Source: Candidatus Ruthturnera sp. Tsphm01 (GTDB lineage: Bacteria; Pseudomonadota; Gammaproteobacteria; PS1; Pseudothioglobaceae). From it: 64,000 bases of DNA. The first letter of the stretch is position 1; the number at the start of each line of letters is the position of its first letter. This document shows, piece after piece, positions 1 to 10,341 of the stretch. Location of the stretch: the NCBI GenBank assembly GCA_030142985.1, contig CP125320.1, positions 687,639-751,638 on the forward strand. The letters are read 5' to 3'. A program made the position numbers and the translations under genes. The notes under the pieces are model-generated. The model did no database searches, was not told the origin of the DNA, and saw only the letters and a list, made by a program, of their open reading frames with translations.

Positions 1-132
1 TAGGATGGGAAATTATGAATTATACAAAGGTCTCTATGGGTATATTTTTCCACGCTCCACTTCAGTAAAAAGGTTGAAATCATATCTTTTTTGGACAAAA
101 AAACGAGTGTTATGGTGTGAATTCAAGTTTTT
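1..132. repeat. Left edge: possible insertion-sequence terminus, no gene
   Basis: No open frame of note lies downstream of nusB here, and thiL, which often follows nusB, is absent. Read on the minus strand, positions 35 to 18 match the sequence at 23954-23971 at 16 of 18 positions. The shared core AGAGACCTTTG resembles the terminal inverted repeats of IS5-type elements as I remember them. If so, an element would run leftwards out of the window from about position 35. This is inference; no transposase is visible here. Confidence 0.3.
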
Positions 133-558
133 TTAGTTGGCTAATTCAATTTTTCTAAGCGTTTGTGCTAGTTTGTCTAACGAGGCGTTAATAAGTTTGT
201 ATGCGCCTTCTGCACCATATAATTTTGCTAATTCAAGTGATTCATTAATCACGACTTTATAAGGCACTTCTGGGCTAAATTTAAGTTCAAAAGCGCCTAG
301 ATACAAAACAGCATGCTCAACAGAGCCTAGTTGTTCAGTTTTGCGACTAATGGTGGGTTCAATAATCTCATCTAGTAAAGATCTATTTTTAAGGATATTG
401 ATAAATAAGTTTGAAAAAAAAGCTTTTGAAATTTTGCCTTGTTTTTGGTTTAAAAATTGCTGTTCAATTTGTAGCACTTCGCCACCTGATACTAAATATT
501 GATATAGCGCTTGTACCACGCGTTCGCGGGAGCGTTGTTTGGGGGTTTTAAAGACCAT
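133..558 (-). CDS. nusB: Transcription antitermination protein NusB
   Basis: A 141-residue all-alpha protein of normal NusB length. NusB binds boxA RNA with NusE (S10) and promotes antitermination on rRNA operons. The N terminus (KQRSRERVVQALYQ) matches the conserved first helix. The C-terminal half has the family pattern of an E-L-K-F run followed by VVINESLELAKLYG. It is the last gene of the riboflavin operon; its ATG follows the ribH stop after only 2 nt, an arrangement (ribH-nusB) common in proteobacteria. It probably relies on ribH for translational coupling. Confidence 0.93.
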   Translation of the reverse strand: MVFKTPKQRSRERVVQALYQYLVSGGEVLQIEQQFLNQKQGKISKAFFSNLFINILKNRSLLDEIIEPTISRKTEQLGSVEHAVLYLGAFELKFSPEVPYKVVINESLELAKLYGAEGAYKLINASLDKLAQTLRKIELAN

Positions 559-560
559 GA

Positions 561-1064
561 TTAAAAAACTTGAGCATCTGCTTGTCGCATTAAATAGAGC
601 ATTTCAATCATTGCCATGGTTGCCTCTTCGCCTTTATTGCCCTTATAGCCACCCGCCCTACCGATGGCTTGCTCCATGTTGTTTATTGTAAGCACACCAA
701 AGGCGGTGGGGATTTCATACTGATAGGAAACATCTGCCACACCACGAGCGCACTCGTTACAAACAAACTCAAAATGGGGGGTTTCGCCGTTAATCACAGC
801 ACCTAAAGCCACGATGCCATCATATAGATTTTTGCCACTTAGTTGCTGGCTCGCTAATTTTTTAGCCAATAGTGGGATTTCAAATGCACCAGGAGCATAG
901 AACACATTGACATTATTAGTATTAATGCCATATTTAGCCAAGGTTTTTTGTGCTGCTGATAATAGCTTGTTGCCAATATCTTGGTAAAAATAACCTACGA
1001 TAATCGCAACTTTTGCCTTTGCAAGGAAATTACTATTACTGTTTTTATCAAATTTAAATTCCAT
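561..1064 (-). CDS. ribH: 6,7-dimethyl-8-ribityllumazine synthase
   Basis: A 167-residue lumazine synthase, the penultimate step of riboflavin synthesis: it condenses 3,4-dihydroxy-2-butanone 4-phosphate with the ribityl-aminouracil. Family motifs are all present: GAFEIP in the substrate loop, ALGAVINGETPHFE around the catalytic histidine, FGVLT, and the AIGRAG motif near the C terminus. It lies 2 nt after the ribBA stop in the direction of transcription and 2 nt before nusB, so the three are surely cotranscribed. Subunits of this family assemble into pentamers or 60-mers in the cytoplasm. Confidence 0.95.
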   Translation of the reverse strand: MEFKFDKNSNSNFLAKAKVAIIVGYFYQDIGNKLLSAAQKTLAKYGINTNNVNVFYAPGAFEIPLLAKKLASQQLSGKNLYDGIVALGAVINGETPHFEFVCNECARGVADVSYQYEIPTAFGVLTINNMEQAIGRAGGYKGNKGEEATMAMIEMLYLMRQADAQVF

Positions 1065-1066
1065 TA

Positions 1067-2146
1067 TTATTCCTTTGCGTTGGTATCTATATATTCAGTG
1101 ACTTCTAAACCAAAACCTTTTAAGCCATAAAGCCTTCTAGGACTGCCTAAAATTTTCATTCTTTTGACACCAAGGTCGGATAAGATTTGCGCACCAACAC
1201 CATAGGTTTTGATATCATCATGAGTATTGTCATTAACGCTGTTAATATTTTCTAAAATACTTTGACCAGTTTGCATTCTAAGTAGCAGCAAAATGCCACT
1301 ATCTGACTTGATAATGTGTTTTAATGCAGCGTTAACGCTAAAATTGTTTGACTTTTCTCGCAACACATCCTTAAAAGTATCTTCCATGTGTACACGTACA
1401 CACGTGTCAGTATTGCTACTAATTTCACCTTTAACCAAGGCTAGGTGTGTTTCATTGTGAATACTATCAAGAAATGAAATTAATCTAAAAGTGGCAAACT
1501 CGGTTTTAAATTCACGCTCGTTAATGCGCTCGATGGTTTTTTCGTTTTCAACTCGATAAGAGATTAAATCTTCAATCGTGCCTAGTTTGATGTTGTGTTT
1601 TTTGGCAAAGATTTCTAAATCATCACGACGCGCCATTGAGCCATCTTTGTTTAAAATTTCAACAATCACGCTGGCTGGTTCGAGCCCTGCAAGGCGTGCT
1701 AAATCGCATCCTGCTTCTGTATGTCCTGCACGGATTAAAACCCCGCCTGATTGTGCCATGAGTGGGAAAATATGCCCTGGTTGTACAATATCAGCAGGTT
1801 TGGCATTTTTTGCCACTGCATCGAGTATTGTTTTGGCTCTGTCTGCTGCTGAGATGCCTGTGGTTACACCTTCTACTGCCTCAATTGAAATGGTAAAGTT
1901 AGTGCCATTTGCATCGTTATTCTGTGCTACCATGAGTGGCAAATTAAGCTGTTTACAACGCTCTTGTGTTAAAGTTAGGCAAATCAAACCACGTCCATGA
2001 GTCGCCATGAAATTAATATCTTCCTTAGTAACCATTGCAGCAGGAATGATTAAATCGCCTTCGTTTTCACGACCCTCATCATCCATAAGGATGATCATTT
2101 TGCCTTGACTGTAGTCTTTTAAAATTTCTTTAATAGTCGATTTCAT
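1067..2146 (-). CDS. ribB: 3,4-dihydroxy-2-butanone-4-phosphate synthase with degenerate RibA-like C-terminal domain (RibBX type)
   Basis: A 359-residue two-domain protein. Residues 1 to about 200 form a complete RibB domain with the acidic loop [21 protein letters not shown] and [13 protein letters not shown], converting ribulose 5-phosphate to DHBP. Residues 205-359 align in position with GTP cyclohydrolase II but lack its zinc-binding cysteines: the G-D-V-F-G-S-x-R-C-D-C region reads [12 protein letters not shown]. The domain still keeps a [12 protein letters not shown] stretch. This fits the RibBX class, in which the second domain is catalytically dead. GTP cyclohydrolase II activity must therefore be supplied by another gene outside this window. 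Confidence 0.92.
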   Translation of the reverse strand: MKSTIKEILKDYSQGKMIILMDDEGRENEGDLIIPAAMVTKEDINFMATHGRGLICLTLTQERCKQLNLPLMVAQNNDANGTNFTISIEAVEGVTTGISAADRAKTILDAVAKNAKPADIVQPGHIFPLMAQSGGVLIRAGHTEAGCDLARLAGLEPASVIVEILNKDGSMARRDDLEIFAKKHNIKLGTIEDLISYRVENEKTIERINEREFKTEFATFRLISFLDSIHNETHLALVKGEISSNTDTCVRVHMEDTFKDVLREKSNNFSVNAALKHIIKSDSGILLLLRMQTGQSILENINSVNDNTHDDIKTYGVGAQILSDLGVKRMKILGSPRRLYGLKGFGLEVTEYIDTNAKE

Positions 2147-2155
2147 AACTGCTTT

Positions 2156-2734
2156 TTAATGATGTAGTAATTGTTCAAGATGTCTGGCAATAATATCAAC
2201 TTCAAGGTTAACGCCACTATTTATTTCCAACTCGCCCAATGTTGTGGCCTTTAGCGTATGTGGCACAATGTTGATATCAAACACACAATCATTAATATCG
2301 TTAACTGTTAAACTCACGCCGTTAATACAAATAGAGCCCTTTTTAGCAATGTATTTTATCAAATTCTTAGGCGCATTAATTTTAAAACGTGTCGATTCGC
2401 CTTCAATAAATTGGCCAACAACCTTGGCAATACCATCAATATGGCCACTAACCAAATGCCCGTCAATGCCTTGATTAAACCTTAATGCTTTTTCAAGGTT
2501 AACTGAGCTGTTAATGCTTAAGTAATTAAAAACTGTACACCTAAGCGTCTCTTGTGAAATATCAGCTTTAAAATAATCATCGCCTATTTCAATGGCGGTT
2601 AAACAAACGCCATTTACGGCAATGCTGTCGCCAATTTTAACTTCATTAAAAAACGAGCTTTGCGCCTCAAAGCAGAACGCGCCTGCTCTAGTGCTTTTAA
2701 TCTTACCAATGGTTTGAATAATGCCTGTAAACAT
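2156..2734 (-). CDS. ribE: Riboflavin synthase, alpha subunit
   Basis: A 192-residue protein made of two repeated lumazine-binding barrels, the normal design of riboflavin synthase, which dismutates two lumazine molecules to riboflavin and a diamine. It starts with the signature MFTGIIQTIGKI. Each half carries the substrate-loop pattern: SIAVNGVCLT in the first and SICINGVSLTVN in the second, plus the internal GHIDGI. Its ATG directly abuts the stop codon of yihY (2735), so translation is likely coupled. No FMN riboswitch was recognised upstream. Confidence 0.95.
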   Translation of the reverse strand: MFTGIIQTIGKIKSTRAGAFCFEAQSSFFNEVKIGDSIAVNGVCLTAIEIGDDYFKADISQETLRCTVFNYLSINSSVNLEKALRFNQGIDGHLVSGHIDGIAKVVGQFIEGESTRFKINAPKNLIKYIAKKGSICINGVSLTVNDINDCVFDINIVPHTLKATTLGELEINSGVNLEVDIIARHLEQLLHH

Positions 2735-3520
2735 TTATTGACCCTCTGCCTGATATAAACAAAAACTACTACTTGCGCCAAATAATACCACAACCCAAGA
2801 AAAATACACCCAAAGCATAAATAACAATAGCATGGATAATGCGCCATAAATCAACTCATAAAAAGGAAAGTAGTTGATGTAAATTAATAATATTGACTTT
2901 AAAACCTCTAGAAAAAATGCAGCAATAAAGCCTGATTTAATCGCATTTTTGAACGATACTTTTTTATTTGGAATAAAATAATACAACAAACTTAACCCAA
3001 TAGCTGAAAGAATAATTGGTAAGCTTGATATAAAAATACCACCCATCGGTATAAAAACAAATAATTTTGATGCACTCAGATAAGAACTCACCAGTAAAGA
3101 CGTGGCTAAAAATAAAGGACCTAATACCAACACCAGTAAATAAATAATCAGATTAATACCAAAATGGCGTGATTTTTCCACGCCCCAAATTGAATTAATG
3201 CATCTATCTATCTGTTGAAATAAGAAAAATACAGCCAAAAGTAAAAATAAAATGCTAATGCCTTTAAGTTTTTGCGCGCTTGCAATAAATTGGTGGATAT
3301 ACTGACTAACCAGTTCATAATTTTTAGGTAATAATTGCTCAAATAAAAACCCTTCTAAATGCTGTTGCAAGTCAGAAAAATAAGGCGATAAAGAAAACAC
3401 ACTAAATACCAAAGTTAGCGTTGGCACGATGGCAAACAAAGTTGAAAATGCCAATATGGCTGCCGAATCAAAACCTTTTTTTGATTTTAAATGGTTAAAG
3501 GCTGATATGAGAATATGCAT
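2735..3520 (-). CDS. yihY: YihY/BrkB-family inner membrane protein
   Basis: A 261-residue integral membrane protein with about six hydrophobic segments. The family signatures are visible: FNHLKSKKGFDSAAILAFSTLFAIVP at the N terminus in broken form, IWGVEK in the middle, and Y-Y-F-I-P-N before the last helices. The YihY family was once annotated as RNase BN, which is wrong; its true role is uncertain, perhaps transport or envelope function. It is somewhat shorter than E. coli YihY (about 290 residues), missing the polar C-terminal tail. It is first in the rib operon and its stop touches the ribE start. Confidence 0.85.
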   Translation of the reverse strand: MHILISAFNHLKSKKGFDSAAILAFSTLFAIVPTLTLVFSVFSLSPYFSDLQQHLEGFLFEQLLPKNYELVSQYIHQFIASAQKLKGISILFLLLAVFFLFQQIDRCINSIWGVEKSRHFGINLIIYLLVLVLGPLFLATSLLVSSYLSASKLFVFIPMGGIFISSLPIILSAIGLSLLYYFIPNKKVSFKNAIKSGFIAAFFLEVLKSILLIYINYFPFYELIYGALSMLLLFMLWVYFSWVVVLFGASSSFCLYQAEGQ

Positions 3521-3631
3521 TATGTTTTTTTATAAAAGGCATTCTAATGGTTATTTTAGGGTGTTTTTTTAAATAAATAATTCTACAATAAGTCTTGCAC
3601 GTTTTTTTAACAAATAAAACTTGCATATGGG

Positions 3632-5245
3632 TTATTTTTGACTGGCTAAATAATCTTCATAATTGCCAGAATAATAATGCATGCCATCCTCTTTAAGTTC
3701 CACTACCTTAGTAGACAGTGAGGAAACAAATTCTCTATCATGGCTAACAAAAATCAAAGTACCTTCGTAATTATCTAGCGCTAGATTAAGGGCTTCAATA
3801 GATTCCATATCAAGATGGTTGGTAGGTTCATCCATTACTAATACATTGGGTTTTTGTAGCATGAGCCTGCCAAACAGCATTCTGCCCTTCTCACCGCCAG
3901 AAAGTGATTTAATACTCTTTCCAATGTCTTCTTTGCCAAATAACATTTTACCTAATACTGCGCGCATTGCTTGTATGTCGTCTTTTTCGCTTTTGAATTG
4001 GCTCATCCAATCAAGTACATTCATATCAGTTTCAAAATCTTTACTATGGTCCTGTGCATAGTAACCAATGTTAATATTTTCACTCCACTTAATTTTACCC
4101 TTATCGGGCTTAATTTCACCAACCAAAGTACGTAGTAATGTGGTTTTTCCAATACCATTTTGACCAATAATAGCAATGCGATCACCCACCTCAAATAAGA
4201 AACTAATGTCTTTTAAAACCTCAAGTTTATTATCTTTTTCAGCATTTCCTTGAGAAGTAAAACTCTTAGATAAGTCTTCGACTTCTAATACATTTCTGTG
4301 TAACTTAGTTTCTTGATTGAAAATAATATAAGGACTTACTCTTGAAGAGGGTCTAATGTCGTTTAGTATGATTTTATCTAATTGCTTTAATCTTGAAGTG
4401 GCTTGCTTAGATTTAGAGGCATTGGCTGAAAAACGAGAAACAAAATGTTTAAGCTCTTTAATTTTAGCTTCTTTCTTGACATTGTCAGTTTGCATTTTTT
4501 CTTGAATGGCGGTTGATGCAATCATAAAATCATCGTAATTACCAGGGAAAGTATTAAGCGCGCCATAGTCTAAATCAGACATGTGTGTACATACGCCATT
4601 TAAAAAATGCCTATCATGAGAAATGATAACCATTGTCGCCTTACGTTCTTTTAATACGCCTTCTAGCCAACGAATTGAGTTAATATCTAAGTTGTTTGTT
4701 GGCTCGTCAAGTAATAGAATTTCTGGGTTTGAAAACAGCGCTTGGGCCAGCAAAATACGCAACTTCCAACCTGGTGCAATTTCACTCATCAGTCCATAAT
4801 GTTGCTTTTCTGGGATGTCTAAGCCTAATAACAACTCACTAGCAGAAGACTCTGCCATATAACCGTCCATTTCTGCAAATTGCATTTCAAGTTCTGCAAC
4901 CTTAATACCATCTTTTTCGCTCATTTCAGGTAAAGCATAAATTCTATCTCTTTCTTTTTTAATATCCCATAATTCACCATGACCCATAATCACCGTATCA
5001 ACCACACGAAAATCCTCAAAGGCAAACTGGTCTTGGCGAAGAATTCCCAAGCGCTCACCATTACTGGTATGGACTGTGCCATTACTAGGTGTAAGTTCGC
5101 CTGTTAAAATTTTCATAAAAGTTGACTTACCACAGCCATTCGCACCAATTAAACCATAGCGGTTACCGCCTTGAAATTTAATAGAGATATTTTCAAATAA
5201 AGGTCTTTCACCAAACTGCATGGTGATATTGGCAGTAGAAATCAT
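3632..5245 (-). CDS. ybiT: ABC-F family ATPase, YbiT type
   Basis: A 537-residue protein with two ABC ATPase domains and no membrane segments, the ABC-F architecture. Domain 1 has GANGCGKST, an LSE-to-IAPG variant signature and [11 protein letters not shown]; domain 2 has [17 protein letters not shown] and [10 protein letters not shown]. Sequence around the start ([20 protein letters not shown]) is nearly that of E. coli YbiT, so I place the start at 5245; a longer in-frame start at 5272 would add nine poorly conserved residues. ABC-F proteins act on the ribosomal E site to rescue or regulate translation. It stands alone between yihY and ftsW. Confidence 0.92.
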   Translation of the reverse strand: MISTANITMQFGERPLFENISIKFQGGNRYGLIGANGCGKSTFMKILTGELTPSNGTVHTSNGERLGILRQDQFAFEDFRVVDTVIMGHGELWDIKKERDRIYALPEMSEKDGIKVAELEMQFAEMDGYMAESSASELLLGLDIPEKQHYGLMSEIAPGWKLRILLAQALFSNPEILLLDEPTNNLDINSIRWLEGVLKERKATMVIISHDRHFLNGVCTHMSDLDYGALNTFPGNYDDFMIASTAIQEKMQTDNVKKEAKIKELKHFVSRFSANASKSKQATSRLKQLDKIILNDIRPSSRVSPYIIFNQETKLHRNVLEVEDLSKSFTSQGNAEKDNKLEVLKDISFLFEVGDRIAIIGQNGIGKTTLLRTLVGEIKPDKGKIKWSENINIGYYAQDHSKDFETDMNVLDWMSQFKSEKDDIQAMRAVLGKMLFGKEDIGKSIKSLSGGEKGRMLFGRLMLQKPNVLVMDEPTNHLDMESIEALNLALDNYEGTLIFVSHDREFVSSLSTKVVELKEDGMHYYSGNYEDYLASQK

Positions 5246-5412
5246 AAGTTTGTTGTTGTTTTTGCAAAACAAACATTATCCCATAATAGTAACAAAAAGC
5301 TCAACTAATAGAGTTTGAATTTATAAGACTCTCTTACTGAATAAACCCACCCTTGGGCGTATAATTCCAATGGTATGGAAAATAATAAATTCATTAATCA
5401 TTAATCTCTCTC

Positions 5413-6546
5413 ATGTTTGAAAAAACTGGTCAACTGCCTGATAAAAATCTACTTTTTGCGATTTTGACACTGTTGACCTTTGGTTGGATATTGTCTTTTT
5501 CTGCTTCGCTTGGACATTTTAATAGTTATGCTTACTTTATAAAACAAACTGTTTTTATTATTTTAGGCTTGAGTCTTGGCTACACTGTGCTTAAAGTTCC
5601 TTTATATTTTTATAAAAATAACTCTAAATTATTTTTTATAATTACGTTGATATGCCTAGCATTGGTGTTTTTACCAGAGCCTATCGGCAAAACCGTCAAA
5701 GGCTCAACGCGTTGGATTAACTTTGTATTGTTTAAATTTCAGCCTTCTGAGATGATGAAATTGGTAATGATTTTATTCATGGCAGGCTTTTTGGTTAGGC
5801 AAGAGAAGGATTTAAGAAAGACTTATATGGGCTTTATTAAAACACTTATTATCATTAGTTCATCAAGTTTTTTATTATTACTAGAGCCAGATATAGGAGC
5901 GACCTTTATTATTTCTGCAACTGCTTTTGCCATGCTACTAGCTGCAGGTGTTTACTTAAAACAACTGTTCATAGTCGGTACGAGTGTTGTTGCTATTTTT
6001 GTTGCTATTCTTTTCCAAATTCCCAATCGAGTTGAAAGACTAACTTCCTTTTGGCGAGAAGATTTATGGCTTAACGAATCTGAAAAAGTATGGCAAACCA
6101 AACAAGCATTAATCGGTATCGCTAGAGGTGATTGGACTGGTGTTGGACTGGGCAATGGCATTCAAAAATACACCAAATTACCCGAGCCACATACCGATAT
6201 GATTTTTGCTATTATTGGCGAAGAAACAGGCATTGTTGGTATGTTGTTTGTGTTATTTACTTTTGCTTATATCGTTCTTAAGGGGTTTAAAATTGCCAAA
6301 GATGCGCTTAAAAATAATCGCAAATATAGCTCCTACGTTGGCTTCGGTATTTGCACTTGGCTAAGCATGCAATTTAGCGTTAATATTGCCATGAACCTTG
6401 GCTTAATTCCACCCAAAGGGTTTACCTTGCCACTGATTAGTTATGGCGGGTCAAGTATGATATTTGCACTGATATCACTAGCTATATTACTCAGAATTGA
6501 TATGGAAAATCGTTGTGAATATTCTAAACAAAAGCATTATGTCTAA
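5413..6546 (+). CDS. ftsW: Peptidoglycan glycosyltransferase FtsW (SEDS family)
   Basis: A 377-residue SEDS protein with about ten membrane segments. It polymerises lipid II into glycan strands at the division septum with a partner class B PBP. Signatures include [21 protein letters not shown], split here across residues about 96-117, [16 protein letters not shown] in the large periplasmic loop, and ISYGGSSM at the last helix. The neighbour murG identifies it as FtsW rather than RodA; a separate RodA is at 35328. A TATAAT at 5360-5365 could be the -10 element. The 3' end overlaps murG by 8 nt. Confidence 0.92.
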   Translation: MFEKTGQLPDKNLLFAILTLLTFGWILSFSASLGHFNSYAYFIKQTVFIILGLSLGYTVLKVPLYFYKNNSKLFFIITLICLALVFLPEPIGKTVKGSTRWINFVLFKFQPSEMMKLVMILFMAGFLVRQEKDLRKTYMGFIKTLIIISSSSFLLLLEPDIGATFIISATAFAMLLAAGVYLKQLFIVGTSVVAIFVAILFQIPNRVERLTSFWREDLWLNESEKVWQTKQALIGIARGDWTGVGLGNGIQKYTKLPEPHTDMIFAIIGEETGIVGMLFVLFTFAYIVLKGFKIAKDALKNNRKYSSYVGFGICTWLSMQFSVNIAMNLGLIPPKGFTLPLISYGGSSMIFALISLAILLRIDMENRCEYSKQKHYV

Positions 6547-7555
6547 AAAAATTCTCATTATGGCTGGTGGTACTGGCGGGCATATATTTCCCGCACTTGC
6601 CGTTGCTAATGAACTTAAAAATCATTCAACCGATGTTCAATGGCTTGGCTCAAATTTTGGCATGGAAAGCGAAATCGTACCTAAACACAATATTAAATTA
6701 CACGCAGTTTATAGTGTTGGCTTACGTGGCAAGAGCATTGCCAGCCTGATAAAAGCACCTTTTTTACTTAGTTATGCTACGTTGCAAGTGATGGGTATTT
6801 TTCTAAAATTTAAACCCGATATTGTGCTTGGCATGGGTGGCTTTGCCTCTGGTATTGGCGGCTTGGTAGCTTGGATTTTAAGAGTTCCATTGGTCATTCA
6901 CGAGCAAAACTCTATTCCAGGCACAACCAATAAAATACTCAACAAAATAGCCAGTAAAACCTTTCAAGCATTTGATAACACTTTTATTAAAAACACCACC
7001 ACTTCTGGCAATCCTATCGCGTTTAACCCTGCTGAAAAACAAAATAATAACAATAAATTAAACTTATTAATCATTGGTGGCTCTTTAGGTTCAAAGCCCA
7101 TTAATGATATCGCCACACAACTCAATATTGATATTAATATTTGTCATCAAACAGGAAAATTACACTTTGATGCAGTTAAAGCTCAGTACAAAAATAATAC
7201 TGTCAAAGTAACTGCATTTATTAAAGACATGGCAAATGCTTATGCTTGGGCAGATATTGTACTCTGTAGAGCGGGTGCAATGACAGTTTCAGAATTGATG
7301 TTATCAGCCACGCCCAGTATTTTAATCCCACTGCCACACGCCATTGATAATCATCAGTTTCACAATGCCAAAATTTTGGCAGACAACAACGCTGGCATAC
7401 TGATTGAACAAAAAGATTTAACAATTGAACTGTTAGAAAAAACCTTACTCAATATTAACAAAAATCAAATTAAACAAATGTCTACTAATGCACTTAAACT
7501 TGCTAAACCCAATGCGACTAAACAGATTGTAGATTGTCTACTTGCTTTTGATTAA
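6539..7555 (+). CDS. murG: UDP-GlcNAc:lipid I N-acetylglucosaminyltransferase MurG
   Basis: A 338-residue GT-B glycosyltransferase that turns lipid I into lipid II on the inner face of the cytoplasmic membrane. The N terminus [20 protein letters not shown] is the classic lipid I-binding loop. The second domain has [13 protein letters not shown] and [11 protein letters not shown], the UDP-GlcNAc-binding region, followed by [11 protein letters not shown] chose the ATG at 6539, which overlaps the ftsW stop (ATGTCTAA), over an upstream in-frame ATG at 6497 inside ftsW. The 3' end overlaps the convergent bioB by 38 nt. Confidence 0.95.
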   Translation: MSKKILIMAGGTGGHIFPALAVANELKNHSTDVQWLGSNFGMESEIVPKHNIKLHAVYSVGLRGKSIASLIKAPFLLSYATLQVMGIFLKFKPDIVLGMGGFASGIGGLVAWILRVPLVIHEQNSIPGTTNKILNKIASKTFQAFDNTFIKNTTTSGNPIAFNPAEKQNNNNKLNLLIIGGSLGSKPINDIATQLNIDINICHQTGKLHFDAVKAQYKNNTVKVTAFIKDMANAYAWADIVLCRAGAMTVSELMLSATPSILIPLPHAIDNHQFHNAKILADNNAGILIEQKDLTIELLEKTLLNINKNQIKQMSTNALKLAKPNATKQIVDCLLAFD

Positions 7556-8486
7556 TCCCTAGCCTTGCAAACAAATCTTGGTCGCTGTTTGTATTTGGAT
7601 TGTCAGTGGTGAGTAATTGCTCACCATAAAAGATAGAATTAGCGCCTGCAAAAAAACAAAGTGCTTGCATGGCCTCGCCCATTTCAGTGCGCCCTGCTGA
7701 TAAGCGCACAACTGATTTTGGCATCATAATGCGTGCTACTGCAATGGTGCGTATAAATTCACTTTCAGTTGGTGGCTCAATGCTTTCAAATGGTGTGCCT
7801 GGAATTGGCACTAATAAGTTAAGTGGCACACTGTCTGGATGTGTTTTTAAATTAGACAATGATCTAAGCATAGAGGCGCGATCAGTCTGATTTTCACCCA
7901 AGCCTAAAATACCACCACTACAAACATGAATATTGGCATTTTGCACTGATTCCAAGGTGTTTAAACGGTCTTGAAAATTACGCGTAGTGACCACATTTGA
8001 GTAGTGTTCTTTTGAGGTGTCAATATTATGGTTGTAATAATCTAAACCTGCTTCTTTTAAGGTAAATGCCTGCTCTTGAGTCAACATACCTAAGGTTGCG
8101 CATGTTTCCATGCCCATGGCTTTCACGCCTTGAATCATTGGCATGACTTTATCTAAACTCTTGTCAGTAGGATTTCGCCATGCAGCGCCCATACAAAACC
8201 GTGTTGCGCCTTTGTCTTGTGCCTCTTTGGCTTGTTGAAGAACCAAATCAATCTCCATTAATTTTTCACGTTCAAGACCTGTGTCGTATTTAGAGCTTTG
8301 TGAGCAATATGAACAATCTTCTGGACATGCACCAGTTTTGATATTTAACAATGAGCTAACTTGAACCTGATTAGGGTCAAAATTCTGTCTATGAATGCTG
8401 TGCGCTTGAAATAATAAATCATTAAAAGGTAATGCGAATAGTGCCTCAACCTCTTTTAGAGTCCAATCGTTTCTTAATTCCACCAT
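7518..8486 (-). CDS. bioB: Biotin synthase BioB (radical SAM)
   Basis: A 322-residue radical SAM enzyme that inserts sulfur into dethiobiotin. The 4Fe-4S/SAM motif is [13 protein letters not shown], with Cys54, Cys58 and Cys61. [19 protein letters not shown] and the SAGRTEM motif of the second cluster region are present. The start at 8486 ([10 protein letters not shown]) matches the usual length; an in-frame start 17 codons upstream would extend into the glnA terminator region. None of bioF, bioC, bioD or bioA is nearby. It lies downstream of the glnA terminator, so it may need its own promoter, and its end overlaps murG convergently. Confidence 0.93.
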   Translation of the reverse strand: MVELRNDWTLKEVEALFALPFNDLLFQAHSIHRQNFDPNQVQVSSLLNIKTGACPEDCSYCSQSSKYDTGLEREKLMEIDLVLQQAKEAQDKGATRFCMGAAWRNPTDKSLDKVMPMIQGVKAMGMETCATLGMLTQEQAFTLKEAGLDYYNHNIDTSKEHYSNVVTTRNFQDRLNTLESVQNANIHVCSGGILGLGENQTDRASMLRSLSNLKTHPDSVPLNLLVPIPGTPFESIEPPTESEFIRTIAVARIMMPKSVVRLSAGRTEMGEAMQALCFFAGANSIFYGEQLLTTDNPNTNSDQDLFARLGINQKQVDNLQSV

Positions 8487-8536
8487 GATGGGTTTAATAT
8501 AAATTTGTTGTCGATATTTTACCGCCTTATATAACA

Positions 8537-8564
8537 AAAAAGCCGTGCAATTGCACGGCTTTTT
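8537..8564 (-). terminator. Intrinsic terminator after glnA
   Basis: A perfect 28-nt palindrome, AAAAAGCCGTGCAA and its complement, lies 18 nt beyond the glnA stop codon. On the minus strand the GC-rich stem ends in a T run, the usual intrinsic terminator. Because it is symmetrical it could also work in the plus direction, but no plus-strand gene ends there. Confidence 0.85.
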
Positions 8565-8581
8565 ATTGTTATTATTGAATA

Positions 8582-9997
8582 TTACACACTGTAATACATG
8601 TCAAACTCTACCGGATGAGGAGAAGCACGCAATGCAGTCACTTCTATCATTTTTAATTTAATGAATGAATCAATCACATTATCAGTGAATACGCCACCTT
8701 GCTTTAAAAACTCACGGTTTTTATCCAGTGCTTTAAGTGCTTGTTCTAACGAACTACACACTTTAGGAATAGAGTCTTTTTCTTTTTTTGTTAATTCGTA
8801 TAAGTCTTCATCACCTGGTTTTCCTGGGTCAATCTTATTCTTAATACCATCAAGACCTGCCATTAGCATTGCTGCAAATGCAAGATATGGATTGGCTGTT
8901 GGATCTGGAAAACGCACTTCAATACGACGACCTTTTGGATTAGACACAAAAGGAATACGAATAGCGGCGGAGCGATTTTTAGCTGAATATGCCAGCATTT
9001 CTGGCGCTTCAAAGCCTGGTACTAAACGCTTGTAGGAGTTGGTAGAAGCATTAGTGAAGGCATTAAGTGCTTGAGCGTGCTTGACAATGCCACCAATATA
9101 GTACAGCGCCGTTTTACTCAAATTGCCATATTCATCACCGTCAAATAAATTTTTACCATTTTTGAAAATTGACTGATGAACATGCATACCATTGCCATTA
9201 TCAACGGCAATTGGCTTAGGCATGAACGTTGCTGTTTTGCCATAAGCATGTGCAACATTATGTACACAATATTTTAAGATTTGAGTCTCATCAGCTTTTT
9301 TCACTAATGTGTTAAATAATGCACCAATTTCACATTGTCCAGCAGTGCCTACTTCGTGGTGATGAACCTCGGTAGTGACGCCCATTTCTTCGATTGCTAA
9401 ACACATTTGCGCACGTAAATCATGCAATGAATCTACTGGTGGGACAGGGAAATAACCGCCTTTAATTCTAGGGCGATGTCCTTTATTGCCACCTTCTAAA
9501 TCAGAGCCTGACTCCCAGTCGGCTTCTTCAGAATGAATTTCATAAAATGCCTTGCCCAAACCAAAACCAGTATCCCACTTAACACTATCAAAGATAAAAA
9601 ACTCTGGCTCGTTACCAAAATATGCAGTATCACCAATGCCAGTTTCATTTAAATAATCTTCGGCCCTTTTTGCAATAGAGCGAGGGTCTTTTTCATAGCC
9701 TTTCATATCGTTTGATTCAATAATATCACAAGTGATATTAAGCGTGGACTCTTCGGTAAATGGGTCCATTACCGCTGTTGTTGTGTCCGGCATCATAATC
9801 ATATCAGATTCATTAATAGGCTTCCAACCAGCAATTGATGAGCCATCAAACATCTGACCCTCTTCTAATTTTTCAGCATTAACGGCGTGTGCTGGAACGC
9901 TCACGTGGTGTTCTTTACCAATGGTATCAGTAAAACGAAAATCAATGAATTTTACTTCATTGCCTTCAATCATTTTCATTACATTTTTAGCAGACAT
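8582..9997 (-). CDS. glnA: Glutamine synthetase type I (GlnA)
   Basis: A 471-residue GSI enzyme, the main ammonium assimilation step (glutamate + NH3 + ATP to glutamine). Signatures include [17 protein letters not shown], the ATP-binding [16 protein letters not shown], and NRSAAIRIP. The adenylylation tyrosine is conserved in DLYEL (about Tyr400), so activity is probably controlled by GlnE and by GlnD, whose gene lies at 30512. A good ribosome-binding site, AGGAGA, precedes the ATG, with a sigma-70-like promoter upstream and a strong terminator downstream: a single-gene unit. Confidence 0.97.
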   Translation of the reverse strand: MSAKNVMKMIEGNEVKFIDFRFTDTIGKEHHVSVPAHAVNAEKLEEGQMFDGSSIAGWKPINESDMIMMPDTTTAVMDPFTEESTLNITCDIIESNDMKGYEKDPRSIAKRAEDYLNETGIGDTAYFGNEPEFFIFDSVKWDTGFGLGKAFYEIHSEEADWESGSDLEGGNKGHRPRIKGGYFPVPPVDSLHDLRAQMCLAIEEMGVTTEVHHHEVGTAGQCEIGALFNTLVKKADETQILKYCVHNVAHAYGKTATFMPKPIAVDNGNGMHVHQSIFKNGKNLFDGDEYGNLSKTALYYIGGIVKHAQALNAFTNASTNSYKRLVPGFEAPEMLAYSAKNRSAAIRIPFVSNPKGRRIEVRFPDPTANPYLAFAAMLMAGLDGIKNKIDPGKPGDEDLYELTKKEKDSIPKVCSSLEQALKALDKNREFLKQGGVFTDNVIDSFIKLKMIEVTALRASPHPVEFDMYYSV

Positions 9998-10016
9998 ACT
10001 TTCTCCTTTTTTTGAC

Positions 10017-10045
10017 TATTTATATTTGCTGACAGTCTTTGTCAA
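10017..10045 (-). promoter_or_regulatory. Putative sigma-70 promoter of glnA
   Basis: On the minus strand a perfect -35 box TTGACA (10045-10040) is followed by TATAAA (10024-10019) after 15 nt, or TAAATA (10022-10017) after 17 nt. It is 20-45 nt upstream of the glnA start. No sigma-54 GG-N10-GC element was seen in the short gap. Confidence 0.5.
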
Positions 10046-10111
10046 AATAGCCTGCGTCATTGCAAGCATTGCTCTTGTTGGTTTTATTTTTTATAAAAAC
10101 AGCGCATAATT

Positions 10112-10336
10112 CTACCCTATTTTTTCTACAAGTAGAATAATCTCGTCAGTTTTTTCATTAATTAAAATCACTCTATGACCGTGCACTTTACACCAAGCAG
10201 GTATGTCATGCAACACACCAAGGTCGGTGGCAAGCATTTCAATTGTGTCATTACTTTTAATTTTTTCAATCATCTCGCCCAAGCGAATCACTGGCATAGG
10301 ACACAATAAGCGCTTAACATCAAGGCTATGTTTCAC
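10112..10336 (-). CDS. TusA/SirA-family sulfur-carrier protein
   Basis: A 74-residue protein with the TusA signature LDVKRLLCPMPVIRLGE near the N terminus; the cysteine of the CPxP motif carries a persulfide. Such proteins relay sulfur for tRNA thiolation, molybdopterin synthesis and, in sulfur oxidisers, between Rhd/TusA/DsrE and the Dsr or Hdr systems. Here it lies 5 nt downstream of hemF in the same direction, not next to dsr or rhd-dsrE genes, so the specific role is open. An internal cysteine (PAWCKVHGH) is also typical of the family. Confidence 0.82.
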   Translation of the reverse strand: MKHSLDVKRLLCPMPVIRLGEMIEKIKSNDTIEMLATDLGVLHDIPAWCKVHGHRVILINEKTDEIILLVEKIG

Positions 10337-10341
10337 TCTAT

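Noticed and set aside
1578-2000. 140-residue open frame opposite ribB
   Set aside because: It is the antisense shadow of a well-conserved domain, with no family likeness and low-complexity Ser/Ala/Pro content.
3521-3631. Possible FMN riboswitch ahead of the riboflavin operon
   Set aside because: The gap is only 111 nt of A/T-rich sequence without the conserved RFN segments; the operon starts with yihY.
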